Positions 42,949 to 50,737 of a DNA stretch of 64,000 nt are shown piece after piece. Made by a program: the position numbers and the translations under genes. A model generated the notes under the pieces. It was not told the DNA's origin. It saw nothing but the letters and a program-made list of their open reading frames with translations, and made no database searches. Origin of the DNA: Clostridia bacterium (GTDB lineage: Bacteria > Bacillota > Clostridia > Oscillospirales > CAG-272). How positions within the stretch are numbered: position 1 is the first letter of the stretch; each line of letters starts with the position of its first letter. The DNA is taken from assembly GCA_017456145.1 (NCBI GenBank), contig JAFTJZ010000003.1, positions 1 through 64,000 on the forward strand, read 5' to 3'.

Positions 42949-43374
42949 TCAAGGGAAAATTACCCTTCCGTTCTGCACGAGATCATGTGTATAATAATCC
43001 AGATCGACGGTCACATCACGACCATTGATGCCCCCATGGAATCCAAGATCGTGTGCCATACGAAACAACTTGATCATCTGCCCCATCGCCAGTGAATTGT
43101 CAAACGAATACGATACGTTGATATGTCCATTAAACCGTTTAATTATGACATCGATTCGGTATATCTCAGCAAGCTGAATGGCAGTGCGGATAAACGTCTC
43201 GGATTTGGCAATACGGGTCGGCACGGGAACCGCTATAATTTCTTCGCAGTATTTTCTTAAGCGTTCTATATTAAAAATCTCATCCGGCAGCTCGGGACAA
43301 TCATCGGGAATATTTTCCGGTGCCCCATAATGGATCTCAGGATATGTTTTTTCATAAATGATCGTCGGTTTCAT
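42949..43374 (-). CDS. Hypothetical protein downstream of RNA B
   Basis: 141 residues, soluble, no signal peptide; begins MKPTIIYEKTYPEIHYGAPE. Two helical parts (about 35-70) are followed by an alpha/beta part with IDVIIKRFNGHINVSYSF and a Gly/Asp-rich end (GGINGRDVTVDLDYYTHDL). Not recognised. GGAGG lies 6 nt before the ATG at 43374; the longer open frame upstream is RNA B itself. Transcription must pass the RNA B terminator (43418-43453), so expression may depend on that RNA. It ends beside the repeat array. Confidence 0.65.
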   Translation of the reverse strand: MKPTIIYEKTYPEIHYGAPENIPDDCPELPDEIFNIERLRKYCEEIIAVPVPTRIAKSETFIRTAIQLAEIYRIDVIIKRFNGHINVSYSFDNSLAMGQMIKLFRMAHDLGFHGGINGRDVTVDLDYYTHDLVQNGRVIFP

Positions 43375-43417
43375 GTCTGACCTCCATAGCGACCATGCGT
43401 CGCACAACTTGTCGAAA

Positions 43418-43453
43418 TTAAAATAAAAAGTGCGCCCACCGAAGCGAGCGCAC
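43418..43453 (-). terminator. UUCG-loop terminator of RNA B
   Basis: On the minus strand GTGCGCTCGC, loop TTCG, GTGGGCGCAC, then TTTTTATTTT. Same design as in RNA A, but most stem pairs differ in base while remaining paired. Confidence 0.8.
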
Positions 43454-43627
43454 AAAAACGCAAACTCCAGTAGTCGCCAAACTAATCTTTTGCAAAACCG
43501 GTATAACCGCACAGCCAAAAGGTGGAGTTTGCATTTTATCAAAATCCACTTTTGACTGACCGACAAAAAGATATACTTCCCCCGTCAGAAAATCATACCC
43601 ATTTTGCAATATTCGATTAGTTTGGCG
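43420..43627 (-). ncRNA. Structured RNA B (leader of the 42949-43374 gene)
   Basis: About 207 nt. A perfect 13-bp closing stem joins 43615-43627 (minus-strand CGCCAAACTAATC) to 43475-43487 (GATTAGTTTGGCG). Inside, TTGCAAAAT.GGTAT pairs with ATACC.GTTTTGCAA, and CTGAC pairs with GTCAG. Minus-strand GCAAACTCCA (43523-43532) pairs perfectly with TGGAGTTTGC (43460-43469) as a pseudoknot. The UUCG terminator follows. ATTTTGATAAAA (43534-43545) and TTTGGCGAC (43473-43481) match RNA A. It looks like a riboswitch-type or trans-acting RNA; no Rfam class is recognised. Confidence 0.65.
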
Positions 43628-43632
43628 TTTTT

Positions 43633-43661
43633 ATTATACCACAAATCCAACGAAATATCAA
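43633..43661 (-). promoter_or_regulatory. Promoter of RNA B
   Basis: TTGATA (43656-43661), 17 bp, TATAAT (43633-43638) on the minus strand. The expected start, about 43626, is at the first base of the closing stem, as in RNA A. Confidence 0.8.
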
Positions 43662-43690
43662 CCCCTTTTCGTAAAAAAACCCCGTCGCCC

Positions 43691-43719
43691 TTGACAATCC
43701 TCTCCCAATTTGCTATAAT
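43691..43719 (+). promoter_or_regulatory. Promoter of azlCD
   Basis: TTGACA, 17 bp, TATAAT, about 30 bp ahead of the azlC ATG. Confidence 0.8.
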
Positions 43720-43749
43720 ATTGCACAGCAATTCTTTTTCGAGGCAATT

Positions 43750-44514
43750 ATGAAATCTTCCAAATTATATTTGAACGGTCTGAAGGATGGAATCCCGATC
43801 GCGCTGGGGTATCTGTCCGTTTCCTTCGGCTTTGGTGTCAGCGCGGTCAGCGGCGGGCTGTCTCCCCTTGAGGCGGTGCTCATGTCACTGACCAACGTCA
43901 CCTCCGCGGGGCAGATGGCGGGGCTTACCAGCATCACAACCGATGGCGCGGTCGTCCTCTTGACCCTTGCCACCATGCTGGAGGTTGCTCTGACCCAGTT
44001 TATCATCAATATCCGCTATTTTCTCATGAGTCTTTCACTGACCCAAAAGCTGGATGCCTCCTTTACCCTGCCCCATCGCCTGCTTGCCGCCTTTGGCATC
44101 ACCGATGAGATCTTCGGCGTGGCGTCCTCGCAAAAGGGAGACCTCAAGCCGCGCTATATGTACGGGCTGATCCTGCTCCCCGTTCTCGGTTGGACGCTGG
44201 GCACACTGCTCGGCTCGGTGGCGGGCACCATTCTCCCCGATTCACTCAAGCACGCGCTGGGTATCACCATCTACGGTATGTTCGTTGCCATCGTCGTGCC
44301 CCCCGCAAAGCAGGATCGCGGCGTGCTGATCGCATCGCTGCTGTCCATTGCCGTCAGCTGCGCCATTGCCTTTATTCCCCTCTTTGATTTTATCACATCC
44401 GGCTTTGCCATCATCATCGCAGCGCTGGTCGGCGCGGTCGTGGCAGCCATTCTTCGCCCAATTGATGTGGAGAGCGATAACGCGCTCGACACCAAAGAAG
44501 GAGGCGCAAAATGA
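43750..44514 (+). CDS. azlC: AzlC family branched-chain amino acid exporter subunit
   Basis: 254 residues with about eight membrane helices. Family blocks GLKDGIPIALGYLSVSFGFG, TSAGQMAGL and AFGITDEIFGVA are present. AzlC with AzlD exports branched-chain amino acids. The ribosome site is modest (GAGG). It overlaps azlD by 4 bp. A short acidic tail ends the protein. Confidence 0.9.
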   Translation: MKSSKLYLNGLKDGIPIALGYLSVSFGFGVSAVSGGLSPLEAVLMSLTNVTSAGQMAGLTSITTDGAVVLLTLATMLEVALTQFIINIRYFLMSLSLTQKLDASFTLPHRLLAAFGITDEIFGVASSQKGDLKPRYMYGLILLPVLGWTLGTLLGSVAGTILPDSLKHALGITIYGMFVAIVVPPAKQDRGVLIASLLSIAVSCAIAFIPLFDFITSGFAIIIAALVGAVVAAILRPIDVESDNALDTKEGGAK

Positions 44515-44834
44515 GAGCCAATCTGACCGTATGCATTTACATTCTCGTCATGGCGGCGGTGACCTATCTCATCCGCATGACGCCCTTTGTTCTCTTCCGC
44601 AAAAAGATCAAATCTCGCTTTATCCAAAGTCTTTTGTATTATCTCCCCTACGCCGTGCTCAGTGCCATGGTCATTCCGTCGGTCTTTTCCTCGACGGGCA
44701 GCGTGCTGACGGCATCGGTCGGCCTTGCCGTCGCCGTCATTTTGGCATTCGCCAAGCGTTCGCTGCTGACTGTCGCCCTCGGTGCCGCCGGCGCAGCGTT
44801 TTTAACGGGGGTCTTGCAAAATCTCCTGAAATAA
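44511..44834 (+). CDS. azlD: AzlD family small membrane subunit
   Basis: 107 residues, three or four membrane helices (TVCIYILVMAAVTYLIRMTPFVLF, then SLLYYLPYAVLSAMVIPSVF). Usual length for AzlD. It overlaps azlC (ATGA), so translation is coupled. Partner of AzlC in amino-acid export. Confidence 0.9.
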   Translation: MRANLTVCIYILVMAAVTYLIRMTPFVLFRKKIKSRFIQSLLYYLPYAVLSAMVIPSVFSSTGSVLTASVGLAVAVILAFAKRSLLTVALGAAGAAFLTGVLQNLLK

Positions 44835-44878
44835 ATCGAACCGCGAAAAGCAATCTTTCTTTCCGTGGGAGCATCCAA

Positions 44879-44911
44879 GTTTTTGCCTGCGGCTTTCCCG
44901 CAGGCAAAAGC
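44879..44911 (+). terminator. Hairpin after azlCD
   Basis: TTTTTGCCTGCGG, loop CTTT, CCCGCAGGCAAAAG. The T run after it is poor, so termination is only likely. Confidence 0.45.
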
Positions 44912-44929
44912 AAAATCTTTGAAATGTGA

Positions 44930-45165
44930 TAACCGCGTGCGTATCAGCGGTCGCAAGACCGCGTTAGCACGCGAAGAAAGCAGGAATTCATAAGGGACGG
45001 CAGTCCCTTATGCACGTTTTCTTTCGCCTATTTCTTTGTCGTGTGACAAAGAAATGGGCAATAATCCATTTAGAGTTAGAAAGATATGTTCGCACAATCT
45101 TAATTCAGTTTGGATTTTCCACAACCAACGGGTTGTCGTGGGCGCCAACCCCTACCGGATTGTGA
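44930..45165. repeat. Dispersed repeat family F3, full copy, ending in a REP sequence
   Basis: GCGGTC-GCAA-GACCGC (44947-44962), TAAGGGAC..GTCCCTTA, TTTCTTTGTC..GACAAAGAAA (45031-45054), then the tail GTTAGAAAG..TTCGCACAATCTTAATTCAG, and finally GGTTGTCGTGGGCGCCAACC (about 45133), the REP sequence also found in the transposase remnant. No gene in 44835-45307. Confidence 0.65.
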
Positions 45166-45307
45166 AAACATGAAACAAAGAGAAAGATATGCAAGCAAAA
45201 CAATCACCATCTCAACCACTACTTGAGAAACAAGAGGACGCCTCTATTGCAAAGGGGCGTCCTTTATGCTATAATAAGGTCATCCAACCCAACAAGGAGG
45301 AAACGAC

Positions 45308-45946
45308 ATGAACATCGGAAACAACATCAAAGCACTGCGCACACAGGCAGGGCTCACACAGGAGCAGCTGGCAGAGCACCTCGGGGTGACCTATCAGGCG
45401 ATCTCCAAATGGGAAACGGGTGCCAACACGCCCGACATCTCTCTGCTGCCCGGAATTGCCGCCGTTTTCGGCACGTCCATCGATGCACTGTTCGCCAAAG
45501 AGCCCGCGCTGCCGCCGATTACCTTTGACGATATTCCCGATGATGACACCTTCCGTATCATTCAGCTGCGCGGACGAAAGCCCGTCAAGGTTGACCGGAC
45601 CTTCTCTCCCGATTGCCCGCCCATTGAGATCGCCTTCCCCCGCAACTGCAACGACCAGACGCAGTATTTCAAGGTCGAGGTGCAGGGGCATCTGATTGCG
45701 GACGGCTCGATCAACGGGGATGTGATCTGCCACAAGAGCATCCAGTGTGCCGACGTCAACGGCATGGTGCGCTGTGAGGGAGATATCTCAGCGCACGTCG
45801 TCAATACCCATGCAGACATCCACTGCGCCGCTATTAAGGATTGCTACCGCATCACCTGCCGCGACATCCGGTGCGGCGGCGACGTCCACGCAGCAAGCAT
45901 CCATACAGGACAGATGGGTAATGAAGAGATTCCGACTTTGAAATAA
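45308..45946 (+). CDS. XRE regulator with C-terminal beta-solenoid-like domain
   Basis: 212 residues. Residues 1-62 are a classical XRE helix-turn-helix (IKALRTQAGLTQEQLAEHLG, VTYQAISKWETG). After a linker, residues 110-212 form short repeated turns (GHLIADGSINGDVICHKSIQ, VNGMVRCEGDISAHVV, CRDIRCGGDVHAASIH), like a bactofilin/polymer-forming beta-solenoid, with several Cys spaced as in metal or disulfide sites. The tail may oligomerise the regulator or sense redox/metal. AAGGAGG precedes the ATG. Target genes unknown. It is convergent with the VTC-like gene. Confidence 0.8.
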   Translation: MNIGNNIKALRTQAGLTQEQLAEHLGVTYQAISKWETGANTPDISLLPGIAAVFGTSIDALFAKEPALPPITFDDIPDDDTFRIIQLRGRKPVKVDRTFSPDCPPIEIAFPRNCNDQTQYFKVEVQGHLIADGSINGDVICHKSIQCADVNGMVRCEGDISAHVVNTHADIHCAAIKDCYRITCRDIRCGGDVHAASIHTGQMGNEEIPTLK

Positions 45947-45955
45947 GCGAAAAAA

Positions 45956-46008
45956 CAGATAAGCCCAAACCGTCTTTCTTTGCAAGAACGTGTTGGGCTT
46001 ATCTTATT
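45956..46008. terminator. Bidirectional terminator between the XRE and VTC-like genes
   Basis: AGATAAGCCCAA..TTGGGCTTATCT with a 29-nt centre, between converging stops. Confidence 0.65.
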
Positions 46009-46012
46009 CCGT

Positions 46013-46714
46013 TCAGCGCTTGAGCGTCGGATAAATCAACTGCGTATAGGCTGTCCCGTATTTGGAGAATGATGTTTTATAAATCCCGTTTTCGCTCAGG
46101 GTATGTACCATCCAAAGCGGCAGCCCGCCCGCACATTTGAGCTCCATGAGCACCTTGCCCTCCTCCAGAATCGGCGTGCCGTAGGCATGGCTGGTCAGCG
46201 AGAGATCTTCGGTGCGGCAAAGAATGTTGTCGTCAAAGGTCACGCGAAAATCACCGCCGCTCTTCTCATAATAAGCCTCCCGCTCATAAGAGAGATAGAC
46301 CGTCGGATGCAGCCCCTCATAATAATTGATAAAATAATCGATCTCGTGAGCGATTTGGCTGTCCTTGATTCGCGTATGCGTTGTGACCCATTCCATCGCG
46401 GTATGCTCGGGCAGCGAGATGCGGCGCTTGTAGACCATCGAGTCGTATTTTTTCTTCAGCTCGACAAACACTTGGCTATCGCTGGTGGCTCTTTTGTAGC
46501 TGCGAATGCGCAGCTTTTCCTTGTAGGCAGGCTTTTCTATGGAGCGACGAATGAGGCGGTAGCTGTCCGTATCAAAATAAATATTGCGGATGGTGGTTCG
46601 CCCGTATTGATCCAGCTCCATATAAGGTGCCATCGCCTGCAAAATGATCTCTTTTTGCTCCGTCGTAAGCAGATATTTCAGCTCATATCGCTTAAAGACG
46701 CTCTGGTATGCCAT
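46013..46714 (-). CDS. VTC domain protein (polyphosphate polymerase family)
   Basis: 233 residues. A tunnel-fold VTC domain (PF09359): FKRYELKYLLT at the start, then RNIYFDTDSYRLIRRSIEKP, KEKLRIRSYKR and VFVELKKKYDSMVYKRRI, with the alternating Lys/Arg/Glu residues that bind nucleotide and phosphate chain, and LMELKCAGGLP near the end. In bacteria such proteins often sit with CotH kinases; none is here. A role in polyphosphate synthesis or in modifying surface proteins is possible. Weak ribosome site (GGGGACG). Confidence 0.8.
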   Translation of the reverse strand: MAYQSVFKRYELKYLLTTEQKEIILQAMAPYMELDQYGRTTIRNIYFDTDSYRLIRRSIEKPAYKEKLRIRSYKRATSDSQVFVELKKKYDSMVYKRRISLPEHTAMEWVTTHTRIKDSQIAHEIDYFINYYEGLHPTVYLSYEREAYYEKSGGDFRVTFDDNILCRTEDLSLTSHAYGTPILEEGKVLMELKCAGGLPLWMVHTLSENGIYKTSFSKYGTAYTQLIYPTLKR

Positions 46715-46861
46715 GATCGTCCCCTTCTTCTTGTTTTTTATCTTTACGCATGCTTATTATAACGGCGTTAACTTAAACCAACTCAAAATCAAGGCACATC
46801 GTGTATTTTTAAGCACGCTTAATGTTTTTTTGCTACAATTGTTTCATGAAAAAATCAGCAC

Positions 46862-46890
46862 TTGCTATTTTTCATCGGATATGTTATAAT
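46862..46890 (+). promoter_or_regulatory. Promoter of the two-component system
   Basis: TTGCTA (46862-46867), 17 bp, TATAAT (46885-46890). Confidence 0.7.
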
Positions 46891-46920
46891 ACAAGCATCT
46901 TATTATAAGGAAGTATGCCC

Positions 46921-47607
46921 ATGAGGATATTACTTGCAGAGGATGAACGCCCTCTCTCGCGAGCCATCGTCAAGATACTGGAAAAAAACCACTACTCCGC
47001 CGACGCGGTATACAACGGTAAGGACGCGTTGTCGTACATTGAACTCGGCAATTACGATGCCGCCATTTTAGATATTATGATGCCCGAGAAGGACGGCATC
47101 AGCGTGCTCCGAGAGCTGCGCCGCAGCGGGAACAACATTCCCGTTTTACTGCTGACCGCCCGCGCCGAGGTCGATGACCGCGTGCTGGGTCTGGACAGCG
47201 GCGCAAACTATTATCTCACCAAGCCCTTTGACGCACGCGAGCTTCTGGCAATCATCCGCGGCATAACCCGCACCGCCCCGTCGCACGATACCAAGCGCAC
47301 CGTCGGCAACCTGACGCTGGATCTTGCCACCTTTGAGCTGTCCACCCCGACAAGCCGTGTACGCCTGACCAACAAGGAATTTCAGATCATGGAGATTTTT
47401 ATGTCCTCGCCTCACCACGTCATTTCCACCGAGCGCTTGATGGAGCGGATCTGGGGTTACGATGCGGAGGCGGAGATCAACGTCGTCTGGGTCTATATCT
47501 CCTATCTGCGAAAAAAGCTGGGCGCACTGGAGGCCTCCGTTCGGATCAAGGCCTCGCGCAACGCGGGCTATTCTCTGGAGGAATATACAAAGGAGGGGGA
47601 ACCGTGA
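46921..47607 (+). CDS. OmpR-type response regulator
   Basis: 228 residues. The receiver domain (1-120) has phospho-acceptor Asp51 (ILDIMMPE), the acidic pair EDE near the start and Lys in LTKPFDAREL. A winged-helix DNA-binding domain (about 128-222) follows. Start choice: AAGGA is 9 nt before the ATG at 46921; another ATG 6 bp earlier is too close. It ends by overlapping the kinase gene start (GTGA). Target operon unknown. Confidence 0.9.
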   Translation: MRILLAEDERPLSRAIVKILEKNHYSADAVYNGKDALSYIELGNYDAAILDIMMPEKDGISVLRELRRSGNNIPVLLLTARAEVDDRVLGLDSGANYYLTKPFDARELLAIIRGITRTAPSHDTKRTVGNLTLDLATFELSTPTSRVRLTNKEFQIMEIFMSSPHHVISTERLMERIWGYDAEAEINVVWVYISYLRKKLGALEASVRIKASRNAGYSLEEYTKEGEP

Positions 47608-48908
47608 TCAAAAAGCTGAAACGGCGCTTTATCGTGCTTGCCGTCTGCGCGCTGTTCGTGCTGCTTGCAGTGATTATCACCGTCATGAACGCCGTCAATT
47701 ATCGCAACCTGATCGCAGATGCCGACGAGATCCTGCTGCTGCTCTCGCACAACCGCGGCACCTTTCCCGGTTTTGAATCGAGCGCGCCTATCCCCATGCC
47801 GGAGGGGACCCGCAATGACGCCCCATTTTCCGACGTGACCGACACGTTTATGCCTTCCGGACATGGATTCGGTAAAATGTCGCCCGAGCTGCCCTACGAA
47901 TCGCGCTACTTCTCGGTTCTGCTTGCTCACGATGGCTCGGTAATGCACAGCGACGTCTCCCGCATCGCCTCGGTGGACGAGCAGACCGCCATTCAATATG
48001 CGCAGATTGTCGCCGAGAAAGATCGCCAGACGGGCTTTGTCGGCAGTTTCCGTTATACCGCTGACCACGTAGAAGACGGGATGCAATATATCTTCTTGGA
48101 TTGCGGACGCAAGCTGGACGTTTTTTTCTCTTTTCTGTATACCTCGCTGGCAGTTGCCGCCTGCGGGCTTTTGATCATCTCCTTGGTGCTCATCGTCGTT
48201 GCGGGCAGGATCATCCGCCCCATCGCCGAGAGCTACGAAAAGCAAAAGCGCTTTATCACCGACGCAGGACACGAGATCAAGACGCCCCTGACCATCATCA
48301 ACACCAACGTGGACATTTTAGAAATGGAATTTGGAGAGAACGAATCCCTCTCCGATATCCACCAGCAGACCAATCGCCTGACCAATCTGACCAACCAACT
48401 GGTCTATCTCGCCCGTATGGAGGAAGGCGAGCAGACAACGTCTGTTCCACTGACGGATTTTTCCCTTTCCGAGCTGGTACAGGAGACCTCCGCACCGTTC
48501 CACACGCTTGCCGCCTCGCGGGGCAAAACGCTCTTGTGTGAGATCGCCCCGAGCATCACACTCCACGGCAACGACATCGCCATCGGGCAGCTGGTCTCCA
48601 TCCTTTTGGAAAATGCGCTGAAATATTCCCCCACAGGAGACACCATCCGTATGTCTCTGAGCGGGCAGGGGCGCACCGCAACACTTACGGTGATCAACAC
48701 AAGCGCCAATGCCATCGATCCTGCGACGATTGACCGTGCGTTTGACCGTTTCTGGCGCAGTGACAGCTCACGCAACTCAGACACGGGCGGCCATGGCATC
48801 GGACTCTCGATCGCCCGCGCCATCGTCACTGCGCACGGCGGCAAAATCAGTGTTGCGCCGATCGGCACGTCGGTTTTCAAGATCACCGCGGTCTTACCGC
48901 TCCGATAA
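47604..48908 (+). CDS. Sensor histidine kinase
   Basis: 434 residues, GTG start overlapping the regulator stop. Two membrane helices (about 9-30 and 175-200) bracket an outer sensing domain of about 140 residues with no known motif. Then come a short linker, the H-box DAGHEIKTPLTI (His223), N-box LLENALKYSP, and G boxes (GGHGIGLSIA). It phosphorylates the upstream regulator. The stimulus is not predictable. Part of a standard two-gene sensory operon. Confidence 0.9.
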   Translation: MIKKLKRRFIVLAVCALFVLLAVIITVMNAVNYRNLIADADEILLLLSHNRGTFPGFESSAPIPMPEGTRNDAPFSDVTDTFMPSGHGFGKMSPELPYESRYFSVLLAHDGSVMHSDVSRIASVDEQTAIQYAQIVAEKDRQTGFVGSFRYTADHVEDGMQYIFLDCGRKLDVFFSFLYTSLAVAACGLLIISLVLIVVAGRIIRPIAESYEKQKRFITDAGHEIKTPLTIINTNVDILEMEFGENESLSDIHQQTNRLTNLTNQLVYLARMEEGEQTTSVPLTDFSLSELVQETSAPFHTLAASRGKTLLCEIAPSITLHGNDIAIGQLVSILLENALKYSPTGDTIRMSLSGQGRTATLTVINTSANAIDPATIDRAFDRFWRSDSSRNSDTGGHGIGLSIARAIVTAHGGKISVAPIGTSVFKITAVLPLR

Positions 48909-49017
48909 GGACTGAACGTGGGGCAAAAATTGGGGCGTTGCCCCGCTCTACCTGCTTTTCAGAAGGCACTCTTTTGTTTTTTACCACGTCCAAAAAATAT
49001 GCTTTGATTTACAGTCC

Positions 49018-49193
49018 CGGGGTGAGCCAAATGCAAAAAATGCATTTGAAACTCACCCCACCGTTTTACTTTGCGGCTGAACACCGCAATTTTTGCCTGC
49101 TTTGCAGGCAAAAAACGCAAATTTCGCGCGATAAAAAAGCCTACCGTCGGCTTTTTGCGCAGGGGCTGTCGCGTGATGCGGCAGCCCCTTAAC
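49018..49193. repeat. Dispersed repeat family F1, full copy
   Basis: GGGGTGAGCCAAATGCA..TGCATTTGAAACTCACCCC, then GCTTTGCAGGC, CTACCGTCGGC and a closing GGGGCTGTCG..GGCAGCCCC hairpin. Same order as at 37.03 kb. The gap 48909-49238 has no gene. Confidence 0.7.
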
Positions 49194-49238
49194 CTCGGTT
49201 TGGATTGGATCTTTGTCGTTTTGACAGGCAAACAGTCT

Positions 49239-49850
49239 TTATTCCTCGTCGTCGGAGGCTGCATCCGCAACCTCACCCGTCAATTCACGCAGCATCGCGT
49301 CTGCGCTCTTTTTGACAAGAGAGGCATAATAAGAGACCACGATGATCTCAAGAGCATTGAGCAATCGTTCCCGCGCGCCGTCCACGGGAGCCTGGTAGGC
49401 AGAGAGCTGCTCCGAGGCGAGTCGGCGAATGATCTCACCCGTACAGACCTCACACTTGGAAAGTCTGTCCAACAGGGTGCAGATCTCATCATACAGATCC
49501 GAGTCACTGATAATGTCGTCGCTGCTGTCCTCCACATCGCCGTTGATATACTCAATCAGCCAGGCAATGTGATTGAGCTGCATACAGGAGCGCAGCATAT
49601 TGATCAGAAAAATATGTGCGACCTGATCCATATTGTATCTCTTGGAATGAGAATTGGCGACCCAACCACGTTTGGTCCAGTTTTGCAGCGTTGAGCCATC
49701 AATCCCCGCGATCTTGCGGATCTGTGAGAGCATCACGCCGTCACTGACGAAAAACACCTGGCGTAAAAAAGCCTTACCCGTCAGTCCTCCAATCTCTTCC
49801 TTTTTTAAGTTTGTACCCGGAATGGTATCATCAATCAACAGATAATTCAT
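49239..49850 (-). CDS. DUF1836 protein
   Basis: 203 residues. The DUF1836 region (about 33-150) includes VMLSQIRKIAGIDGSTLQNW and RGWVANSHSKRYNMDQVAHI, which resembles a MerR-like winged helix that binds DNA. It lacks any known sensor domain. The family is common in Clostridia and its targets are unknown. The start MNYLLID follows AAGGAG. Its promoter at 49926-49954 is near consensus, and GCGGAC repeats in the leader may be an operator. Confidence 0.8.
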   Translation of the reverse strand: MNYLLIDDTIPGTNLKKEEIGGLTGKAFLRQVFFVSDGVMLSQIRKIAGIDGSTLQNWTKRGWVANSHSKRYNMDQVAHIFLINMLRSCMQLNHIAWLIEYINGDVEDSSDDIISDSDLYDEICTLLDRLSKCEVCTGEIIRRLASEQLSAYQAPVDGARERLLNALEIIVVSYYASLVKKSADAMLRELTGEVADAASDDEE

Positions 49851-49925
49851 GCCTTTGTATCTCCTTGTTATTCATTGTCCTTCGCGGCATATACAAATGT
49901 CCGCGCGTCTTTTTGTGTTGTTCTT

Positions 49926-49954
49926 ATTATATAACATCATCGTCGGATTGTCAA
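49926..49954 (-). promoter_or_regulatory. Promoter of the DUF1836 gene
   Basis: TTGACA, 17 bp, TATAAT on the minus strand. CGCGGAC occurs both just upstream of the -35 and in the leader. Confidence 0.8.
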
Positions 49955-50066
49955 GAGCGTCCGCGAATTTTTTCATGCAGCAGAAAAAAAGTTTACAAAT
50001 TCATAAAAAATCAAAGGCGGCACATACAATGTGGTATGGATTCAAGGAGCAAAGGAGGAATGATCG

Positions 50067-50624
50067 ATGCGGGAGATCCTGTGTGCGCTGCTTGCCATAT
50101 CGTTTCACGGACTGGGACACATCAGCGCCGCGCTTGCTTGTGGGGTGCGAACGCGGAAAATACGGTTCAGCGCAACGGGACTGCGGCTGGAGATGGGCGA
50201 GGGTATTTTTCCCTCCTATAACACCGAGCTGATCATAGCACTTGGCGGGCCGCTGGGTAATCTGCTTGGCAATGCGCTGCTGCTGTTTCTTTCCTATATA
50301 CTGCGGCACGGAGAAGGAGGCGCAAGCTTACTTGCCTTATGTCAGGACACCGTGCCGTTATCTCTGTTTCTCGGCATCTGGAATCTCCTCCCCATTGAGG
50401 GCTTTGACGGCGGAAGGATGCTGCGCTGCCTGTTATCCAAAAGGCCGTGCCGCATGTCACTCCCGACCATCGACCGCATCCTTGCCGCAAGCTCCGCGGG
50501 ATGCTTTTTGACCCTTTGGGTACTTGCCGTATATCTTCTGCTCCGCACGGGGCGGGCCGTATCACTGTTTGTCTTCTGTGTACAGCTGTTTTGGGGAAAT
50601 TTTATGGAGAGGGATCTCTCTTGA
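50067..50624 (+). CDS. M50 site-2-protease-like membrane protein with HGLGH
   Basis: 185 residues, four to five membrane helices. It has the layout of SpoIVFB-type M50 proteases: first motif at residues 14-18 and second motif NLLPIEGFDGGRML with the metal Asp114. The first motif reads HGLGH (codons CAC GGA CTG GGA CAC), so the catalytic Glu of HExxH is Gly15. Both His and the Asp are kept, so metal binding may remain while proteolysis should be lost. Start ATG after AAGGAGG. Monocistronic; no sporulation partner gene nearby. Confidence 0.75.
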   Translation: MREILCALLAISFHGLGHISAALACGVRTRKIRFSATGLRLEMGEGIFPSYNTELIIALGGPLGNLLGNALLLFLSYILRHGEGGASLLALCQDTVPLSLFLGIWNLLPIEGFDGGRMLRCLLSKRPCRMSLPTIDRILAASSAGCFLTLWVLAVYLLLRTGRAVSLFVFCVQLFWGNFMERDLS

Positions 50625-50668
50625 CGCACTACATCGTCCCAACGTCCACCATCTCACGGCACAAGAGG

Positions 50669-50734
50669 CTTAAAAAGCCTACCGTCGGCTTTTATACACA
50701 GACGGGGGCTGCGCCAATGACGCAGCCCCCACGT
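50669..50734. repeat. Dispersed repeat family F1, 3' part
   Basis: AAAAAGCCTACCGTCGGCTTTT, then GGGGGCTGCG..CGCAGCCCCC. Only the last third of the family; it probably acts as terminator for uxaC (minus) and the M50-like gene (plus). Confidence 0.6.
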
Positions 50735-50737
50735 AAA

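Noticed and set aside
43418..43609. 63-codon minus-strand ORF (MQNGYDFLTGEV..) within RNA B
   Set aside because: It has no ribosome site, and its bases are explained by RNA stems and the terminator. The conserved features between RNA A and B are pairings, not a reading frame.
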